A stretch of DNA of 10,573 bases, from assembly GCA_021777635.1 (NCBI GenBank), contig JAJYDI010000065.1, positions 1 through 10,573 of the forward strand, written 5' to 3'. The position numbers and the translations under genes are program-made. The notes beneath the pieces are model-generated. The model had not been told where the DNA came from. It did no database searches and saw nothing but the letters and a program-made list of their open reading frames with translations. Below are positions 7,124 to 10,573 of the stretch, one piece after another; the first letter of the stretch is position 1; each line of letters starts with the position of its first letter. Source of the stretch: Pseudomonadota bacterium (GTDB taxonomy: Bacteria; Pseudomonadota; Gammaproteobacteria; Xanthomonadales; Rhodanobacteraceae).

Positions 7124-7954
7124 TCAGCTCGGCCAGCTGCCCTCGTAGGCGAATGCGGCCGGGCCGGTCATCCACAACGTCGCGCCGGGACCGGGCCAGG
7201 CGATGGCCAGCGTGCCGCCGGGCAGTTCGACCGCGACCTCGGCGCCCACCCGGCCGCGCCGGCGCAGCACCGCCACCGCGGCGCAGGCGCCGGTGCCGCA
7301 GGCGAGCGTCCAGCCGGCACCGCGTTCGTGCACGCGCAGGCGCACGCGATCGCGCGCCACCACCGCGACGAAGCCGGCGTTGCAGCCCTGCGCGAAACGC
7401 GGATGCTCCGAGAGCAGCGGCCCCGGCGCGGTGGCGGCGGGGTCGTCCGCATCATCCACCTCGACCACCGCGTGCGGATTGCCCAGCGACACCGCGCCGA
7501 TCGTCAGCGTTCGCGTACCGACTTGCAGCGGATAGGCATCGGCCTCGTTGTCGACAGCGAACGGGATGCGCGACGGCGCGAACACCGGCTCGCCCATGTC
7601 CACCGCGATGCGGCCGTCGTCGAGCAGGCGCACCGTCACCGCGTCGGCCGGACTCTGCAGACGCATGCTGCCCGCGTCCAGTGCGCCGGCGCGCCGCAGC
7701 CAGGCCGCCACGCAGCGCACGCCGTTGCCGCACTGGCGCGCGCTGCTGCCGTCGGTGTTCCAGATGCCGTAGGCATACGCGCAGGACGGATCGCGCGCCG
7801 GCTCGATCGTCAGCAACTGGTCGAAGCCGATGCCGCGCCGGCGGTCGGCCATGGCGCGGATGCGGGTCGGATCGCTGTCGAACGGCCGCGCACGCGCATC
7901 GACCACGACGAAGTCGTTGCCCAGCCCGTGCATCTTGCTGAAGGCCAGCGCCAT
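7124..7954 (-). CDS. dapF: Diaminopimelate epimerase
   Basis: Cofactor-independent racemase that converts LL- to meso-diaminopimelate, the direct precursor of lysine and a building block of peptidoglycan. At 276 residues it matches E. coli DapF (274). It starts with the family motif FSKMHGLGNDFVVVDA (5-20). The two catalytic cysteines are C75 in RQCGNGVRC (73-81) and C219 in TLACGTGACAA (216-226). GNPH (158-161) and HERGAGW (209-215) are also in place. NTDGSSARQCGNG is a slight variant of the common ADGSE form. The start at 7954 gives the canonical N terminus. It lies 5 bases after the lptM stop, with no clear ribosome site of its own, so translation is probably coupled. The lptM-dapF-DUF484-xerC order is the same as in enterobacteria. 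Confidence 0.97.
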   Translation of the reverse strand: MALAFSKMHGLGNDFVVVDARARPFDSDPTRIRAMADRRRGIGFDQLLTIEPARDPSCAYAYGIWNTDGSSARQCGNGVRCVAAWLRRAGALDAGSMRLQSPADAVTVRLLDDGRIAVDMGEPVFAPSRIPFAVDNEADAYPLQVGTRTLTIGAVSLGNPHAVVEVDDADDPAATAPGPLLSEHPRFAQGCNAGFVAVVARDRVRLRVHERGAGWTLACGTGACAAVAVLRRRGRVGAEVAVELPGGTLAIAWPGPGATLWMTGPAAFAYEGSWPS

Positions 7955-7959
7955 CGCGC

Positions 7960-8124
7960 TCAGCCGGTCGAGCGCGCCGTGGCGGGAACCGGGCTGGCCG
8001 GCACCGCTGCCGGCGCCGGCGCGCGATGGCGCGGCGGCACCGCATCGGGCATCACCAGGGCGCCCTTGTTGCCGCAACCGGCGAGTGTCAGCGCGATCAG
8101 GGCGGGCAGCAGCAGACGGCGCAT
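7960..8124 (-). CDS. lptM: LptM-like small lipoprotein (LPS-assembly lipoprotein)
   Basis: A 54-residue lipoprotein gene. The product starts MRRLLLPALIALTLAGC: two arginines, a hydrophobic stretch, then a textbook lipobox L14-A15-G16-C17. It would be lipidated at C17 and kept in an outer membrane as the residue after Cys is Gly, not Asp. The mature part begins CGNKGALVMPDAVPP, a close match to the LptM/YifL signature CGxKGPLYxP, with Ala in place of the usual Pro, followed by a Pro/Ala-rich disordered tail. In E. coli, LptM (formerly YifL) binds the LptDE translocon and helps its oxidative maturation, and its gene also sits directly before dapF. That position, 5 bases before dapF, supports the call. 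A GGGGAT (complement of 8131-8136) six bases upstream may serve as the ribosome site. Confidence 0.87.
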   Translation of the reverse strand: MRRLLLPALIALTLAGCGNKGALVMPDAVPPRHRAPAPAAVPASPVPATARSTG

Positions 8125-8151
8125 CAGGGCATCCCCGCGGAACGAGGCTTC

Positions 8152-8157
8152 AGTATA
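8152..8157 (-). promoter_or_regulatory. Candidate -10 box of the lptM-dapF transcript
   Basis: The minus strand reads GGCTATACTGAAGCC, giving TATACT (5/6 to the sigma-70 -10) 27 bases before the lptM ATG, so the leader would be about 20 bases. The preceding GC matches the context of the speE and speA -10 boxes. No -35 hexamer is recognisable at 16-18 bases; the region there is a plain G-rich stretch. The rest of 8125-8187 shows no other site. Confidence 0.5.
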
Positions 8158-8187
8158 GCCATCGTGCCGCGCCGCCCCGCGTGGCCC

Positions 8188-8967
8188 TTACCGGGGTGGC
8201 GGCGCGCTGCCGGCCGGCGCGGGCGTCCCGTGCAGGTGCTTGAGCGGGCCGACCGTGACCGTGCCCTTCCACTGCGCGTCGCGGGCGGCGAAGTAGGTCT
8301 TCGGGTCCCAATACCAGCGGCTGTTCAGATTGTCGGGATTGGGCGTCAGCGTCGGGCCGCTGTTGGGCATGTAGGTATACGCGCCGGCATCGAAACCGGT
8401 GCGCGAGCCGGTGCGTTCGCTGGCCGCCCGGCGCAACACGGCCAGCATGCGCGGCTGCGCGACCTTGTCGCCGTAAGTGGCCGCCAGCGTCTTCGCCTCG
8501 GCCTCGGCCTGCGTGCGCTGACCGGCATCGAGCCCGGCCCAGGCGCGGTTGCGGGTGGCGACGAATTCCGGATAGCCGCGTTCGGCGGCCAGATTCAGCC
8601 AGGCCCAGGCCTTGACCGGATCCCTGGCCACGCCATCGCCGTTGAGGTAGATCAGGCCCAGACAGAGCTGCGAGACCTTGTCGGCATAGTACGCACCCAT
8701 GGTGAAGTACTTGATCGCGCCGGCGTAGTCGTGATCGGCATACAGGCGCCAGCCGGTGTACTGGCCGAACAGGTCGGGATGGCCGTTGGTCGAGGAGTTG
8801 TTCATCGCGACCAGCTCTTGCTGGATGAAGGCGCTGTCTTGCGGCGGCAGCGGCGACCCGGCGCCGGCGCCGGCGCTGGCGGCAGCGGCAAGGCCCAGTG
8901 CGCACAGGGCGATCGTCAGGCCTGGCCGGCGCGGATGACGCAGCAGACAACGGATCGGCAGTTCCAT
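8188..8967 (-). CDS. Secreted Sel1-like repeat protein
   Basis: A 259-residue exported protein. The N terminus has a basic region (RHPRRPG, 10-16), a hydrophobic core (LTIALCALGLAAAA, 17-30) and a likely signal peptidase I site after ASA (30-32), so it should act in the periplasm or outside the cell. Residues about 70-145 look like Sel1/TPR-type helical repeats: GWRLYADHDYAGAIKYFTMG (72-91), then LGLIYLNGDGVARDPVKAWA (103-122) and WLNLAAERGYPE (123-134), with the typical YxxGxGVxxDxxKAxxWxxxAAxxG pattern. Such repeats mediate protein contacts; no catalytic motif is seen. Residues 190-259 are rich in Pro, Asn, Tyr and Trp and resemble nothing I know. The start is firm: GGGAGG (complement of 8976-8981) lies eight bases before the ATG. 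An in-frame extension to 9276 would overlap the GNAT gene and lacks a signal peptide. The partner is unknown. Confidence 0.75.
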   Translation of the reverse strand: MELPIRCLLRHPRRPGLTIALCALGLAAAASAGAGAGSPLPPQDSAFIQQELVAMNNSSTNGHPDLFGQYTGWRLYADHDYAGAIKYFTMGAYYADKVSQLCLGLIYLNGDGVARDPVKAWAWLNLAAERGYPEFVATRNRAWAGLDAGQRTQAEAEAKTLAATYGDKVAQPRMLAVLRRAASERTGSRTGFDAGAYTYMPNSGPTLTPNPDNLNSRWYWDPKTYFAARDAQWKGTVTVGPLKHLHGTPAPAGSAPPPR

Positions 8968-8983
8968 CGGTGCAACCTCCCGG

Positions 8984-9042
8984 GTGACGTCATGCCAGCT
9001 TGGCGCGGCCGGCGTGCACCGACCAGTGACGACGGTCATGCC
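8984..9042 (-). promoter_or_regulatory. Imperfect direct repeat upstream of the Sel1 gene
   Basis: GTGACG followed by TCATGCC occurs twice on the plus strand, without a gap at 8984-8996 and with a 4-base gap at 9026-9042. The nearer copy contains the 8-bp palindrome TGACGTCA (8985-8992). They lie 17-75 bases before the Sel1 start codon, where an operator would be expected. No good -10/-35 pair was found in this 106-base gap. Confidence 0.2.
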
Positions 9043-9073
9043 GTAACGAAGGCGTAAACACGCAGTGCCCGGC

Positions 9074-9562
9074 TCAGCGCAGCGGCTTCTCGTAGCGATG
9101 GGCGTCGCTGCCGTCCTCGTAATAGCCGGGGCGATGGACCAGGTGACGGTAGCCGCGCGTCTCGTAAAGACGCAGCGCCGCGCGGTTGTCGGTGCGCACC
9201 TCCAGCCGCAGTGTGCGGCAGCGGCGGGCCCGCGCCGCGCGCTCGGCGGCCTCCAGCAGGGCGGCACCGACGCCACGGCCGCGCGCCTCCGGCGCGGTCA
9301 CCAGGGAGTACAGCCGCGCCACCTGCGCCCCGCGGCGGAAGAACACCAGCGCCACGCCCAGCAGTCGGCCGTCCTCCTTGGCGATCAGCACCAGTGCGCT
9401 GTCGCTGTCGAGATGGCGGCGGAACTGCGCGCGGCTGAGGCGGTCGTGGCGGAACACGCGCTCCTCGAGCGCGACCAGGGCATCGAGGTCGACGGCGTCG
9501 GCGCGGCGGATGCGCGGCGACGGCAGGGCGTCGTGGTGTTGAGGGGCGGGGGGAGGCGGCAC
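9074..9562 (-). CDS. GNAT family N-acetyltransferase (RimI-like)
   Basis: Transfers an acetyl group from acetyl-CoA to an amine; the substrate is unknown. With the start used here the product has 162 residues. The GNAT core runs from PRIRRADAVDLDALVALEERVF (about 16-37) through VARLYSLVTAPEARGRGVGA (81-100), where ARGRGVGAALLEAA is the acetyl-CoA-binding motif A, to TLRLEVRTDNRAALRLYETRGY (117-138), motif B with N126 and the RimI-like LYExxGY. The end GYYEDGSDAHRYEKPL (146-161) is typical of the subgroup. The start is uncertain: ATG 9673 would add 37 residues of poor codon quality and leave only 20 bases to the divergent gene. GTG 9562 lies seven bases downstream of a candidate -10, and no candidate start has a good ribosome site. 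The gene diverges from an ATP-grasp ligase gene, which suggests a shared pathway. Confidence 0.85.
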   Translation of the reverse strand: MPPPPAPQHHDALPSPRIRRADAVDLDALVALEERVFRHDRLSRAQFRRHLDSDSALVLIAKEDGRLLGVALVFFRRGAQVARLYSLVTAPEARGRGVGAALLEAAERAARARRCRTLRLEVRTDNRAALRLYETRGYRHLVHRPGYYEDGSDAHRYEKPLR

Positions 9563-9569
9563 GCGCGGC

Positions 9570-9598
9570 ACTGTAGTGATCGCAGGCGCTGCGCGCAA
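9570..9598 (-). promoter_or_regulatory. Candidate promoter of the GNAT gene
   Basis: On the minus strand, TTGCGC (complement of 9593-9598) and TACAGT (complement of 9570-9575) are separated by exactly 17 bases. They match the sigma-70 consensus at 3/6 and 4/6. Transcription starting seven bases past the -10 would begin at the GTG of 9562, producing a leaderless mRNA. The match is modest and this is an inference from spacing. Confidence 0.35.
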
Positions 9599-9605
9599 CG
9601 CACGC

Positions 9606-9658
9606 CTTGCGCAAGCGCGCCAGCGTGCCAAACTTCGCGCCGGGGACCCGGCGTCCCC
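9606..9658. promoter_or_regulatory. Palindrome and hairpin in the GNAT/ATP-grasp divergent region
   Basis: CTTGCGCAAG (9606-9615) is a perfect 10-bp palindrome. Further on, GGGGAC (9642-9647) and GTCCCC (9653-9658) form a perfect 6-bp stem with a 5-base loop, in what would be the 5' leader of the ATP-grasp gene. The palindrome could be an operator acting on either gene and the stem a leader structure. Short GC dyads are common in such DNA, so both are tentative. I see no convincing promoter for the plus-strand gene. Confidence 0.25.
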
Positions 9659-9693
9659 ATGGCGCAGCACCATCCCGACGCCCGCGAGGCTGC

Positions 9694-10573
9694 ATGACCC
9701 GGCTTGTGATCGTTGTCGAAAAGGCCTCGGACTGGGGCTCCTACTATCCCTCGGACAACGTCGTCACCGCGCTGAACTATCTGCGCGAGCCGATCGGCGG
9801 GGACGAGCGCACGCACGTCATCAATCTGTGCCGCAGCTACAAGTACCTCGGCACCGGCTATTACGTGTCGCTGCTGGGCGAGGCGCGCGGGCATCGCGCG
9901 ATTCCCTCGGTGCGCACCATCAACGACCTGCGCAAGCGCGCGCTGTACGGTCTCGATGTCGAGGATCTCAACCAGAAGCTGGCCAACTTCCTGCCCGCCG
10001 GCGGCCGCGATACCACCGATTTCGGCATCGTGGTGTATTTCGGCGAGACCAGTTACCCGGCGCTGAAGGATCTGGCGCGGCAGGTATTCGAGCTGTTTCC
10101 CGCGCCGCTGCTGCGCATCGAGTTCGAGCGCGAGCGCATGTGGCGGATCAGCGCGATCAAGCCGGTCGGCCTGCACACGCTCGACGACCCGCAGGAAGAC
10201 GCCTTCGCGCAGTCGCTGGACGCGTTCTCGAAGAAGCTGTGGCGCAAGCCGCGCGCGCGCCGCCAGTACCGCTACGACATCGCGATGCTGGTCGATCCCA
10301 ACGAGGCGATGCCGCCGTCCAACAAGAAGGCGCTGAAGTCGTTCGTCGCCGCCGGCAAGGAGCTGGGCATCGAGGTCGATCCGATCGGCAAGAACGACTA
10401 CACGCGGCTGGCCGAGTACGACGGCCTGTTCATCCGCGAGACCACCGCGCTGGATCACCACACCTACCGCTTCGCGCACAAGGCGGAGAAGGAAGGCATG
10501 GTGGTGATCGACGATCCGACCTCGATCCTGCGCTGCACCAACAAGATTTACCTGCACGACCTGCTGCGCTCCA
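9694..10573 (+). CDS. RimK-like ATP-grasp ligase with RLAN-type N-terminal domain (cut by right edge)
   Basis: The first 293 residues of a protein of the RimK-family ATP-grasp group; the frame is open to the edge. Enzymes of this group use ATP to join a carboxylate to an amine, for example adding glutamate or another amino acid to a peptide or metabolite; the substrate here is unknown. Residues 1-185 match what I know as the RLAN domain: MTRLVIVVEKASDW, YPSDNVVTALNYL (18-30), INLCRSYKYLGTGYYVSLLG (43-62), RTINDLRKRALYG (74-86), then FGIVVYFGET (110-119). RimK-type sequence follows: YDIAMLVDPNEAMPPSNKKAL (194-214), DYDGLFIRETTA-like YDGLFIRETT (242-251) and IDDPTSILRCTNKIYLHDLL (272-291). The ATP-binding and catalytic part is beyond the window. 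GAGG (9686-9689) lies four bases before the ATG. It diverges from the GNAT gene. Confidence 0.9.
   Translation, partial: MTRLVIVVEKASDWGSYYPSDNVVTALNYLREPIGGDERTHVINLCRSYKYLGTGYYVSLLGEARGHRAIPSVRTINDLRKRALYGLDVEDLNQKLANFLPAGGRDTTDFGIVVYFGETSYPALKDLARQVFELFPAPLLRIEFERERMWRISAIKPVGLHTLDDPQEDAFAQSLDAFSKKLWRKPRARRQYRYDIAMLVDPNEAMPPSNKKALKSFVAAGKELGIEVDPIGKNDYTRLAEYDGLFIRETTALDHHTYRFAHKAEKEGMVVIDDPTSILRCTNKIYLHDLLRS

Noticed and set aside
5460..7175. 571-codon frame that would make a large N-terminally extended XerC
   Set aside because: The first 268 residues are the off-frame shadow of the DUF484 gene; XerC similarity starts after the GTG at 6371 and gives the normal family length.
6356..8158. 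600-codon plus-strand open frame opposite xerC start, DUF484, dapF and lptM
   Set aside because: It spans four recognised minus-strand genes and their gaps, and its product is a low-complexity Arg/Ala/Gly/His/Gln-rich sequence typical of antisense translation.
8985..8992. TGACGTCA as a CREB/ATF-type site
   Set aside because: The match is to a eukaryotic factor site and is meaningless in this bacterial context; it is kept only as a palindrome.
9385..10557. 390-codon minus-strand open frame opposite the ATP-grasp gene
   Set aside because: The plus strand carries the clear RimK-like/RLAN sequence; the minus-strand product has no recognisable feature and overlaps the GNAT gene in another frame.
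1..10573. Mobile element, prophage, toxin-antitoxin or defence island
   Set aside because: No transposase, phage gene, integrase other than core XerC, flanking repeats or change in base composition was seen; gene content is housekeeping.

Overview
The window is a very GC-rich (about 70%) chromosomal segment from a gammaproteobacterium, most likely of the order Xanthomonadales/Lysobacterales. This rests on the strongly G/C-ending codons, on the divergent spermidine synthase and biosynthetic arginine decarboxylase genes, on the block lptM-dapF-DUF484-xerC-hslV-hslU...DUF971, and on TACAAT-type -10 boxes preceded by GC. I recall this block from xanthomonads, but no database search was possible. 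It looks like core genome: I see no insertion sequence, prophage, CRISPR array, tRNA or rRNA, and no stretch over 300 bases without a gene.

Left end (1-2284): polyamine synthesis. A truncated spermidine synthase gene (minus strand, running off the left edge) and a complete arginine decarboxylase gene (plus strand) diverge from a 127-bp region. That region holds two mirrored copies of an 11-bp word, each containing a TACAAT -10 box. A perfect hairpin at 2300-2319 separates speA from the convergent minus-strand block.

Centre (2381-8124): a long co-directional minus-strand block. In transcription order it contains the LptM-like lipoprotein (54 aa), DapF (diaminopimelate epimerase), a DUF484 protein, the tyrosine recombinase XerC, the HslV protease and HslU ATPase of the HslUV complex, an unrecognised 204-aa protein with two similar halves, and a DUF971 protein. 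Most junctions are tight (a GTGA overlap at DUF484/xerC and 5 bases at lptM/dapF). The exception is hslV/hslU, where a repeat element of about 77 bp lies between the genes. The block combines cell-envelope and lysine-precursor functions, chromosome dimer resolution and ATP-dependent proteolysis.

Right end (8188-10573): a secreted Sel1-repeat protein and a RimI-like GNAT acetyltransferase (both minus strand). Diverging from the GNAT gene is the first part of a RimK-like ATP-grasp ligase gene with an RLAN-type N-terminal domain, which runs off the right edge. This GNAT/RLAN-ATP-grasp pair is the part most likely to belong to a poorly characterised amide-ligase system. The genes needed to judge it lie outside the window.

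I found no convincing undescribed multi-gene system. The best leads are the GNAT/ATP-grasp pair, the two-halved hypothetical protein beside hslU, the intergenic repeat between hslV and hslU, and the mirrored speE/speA promoter region.
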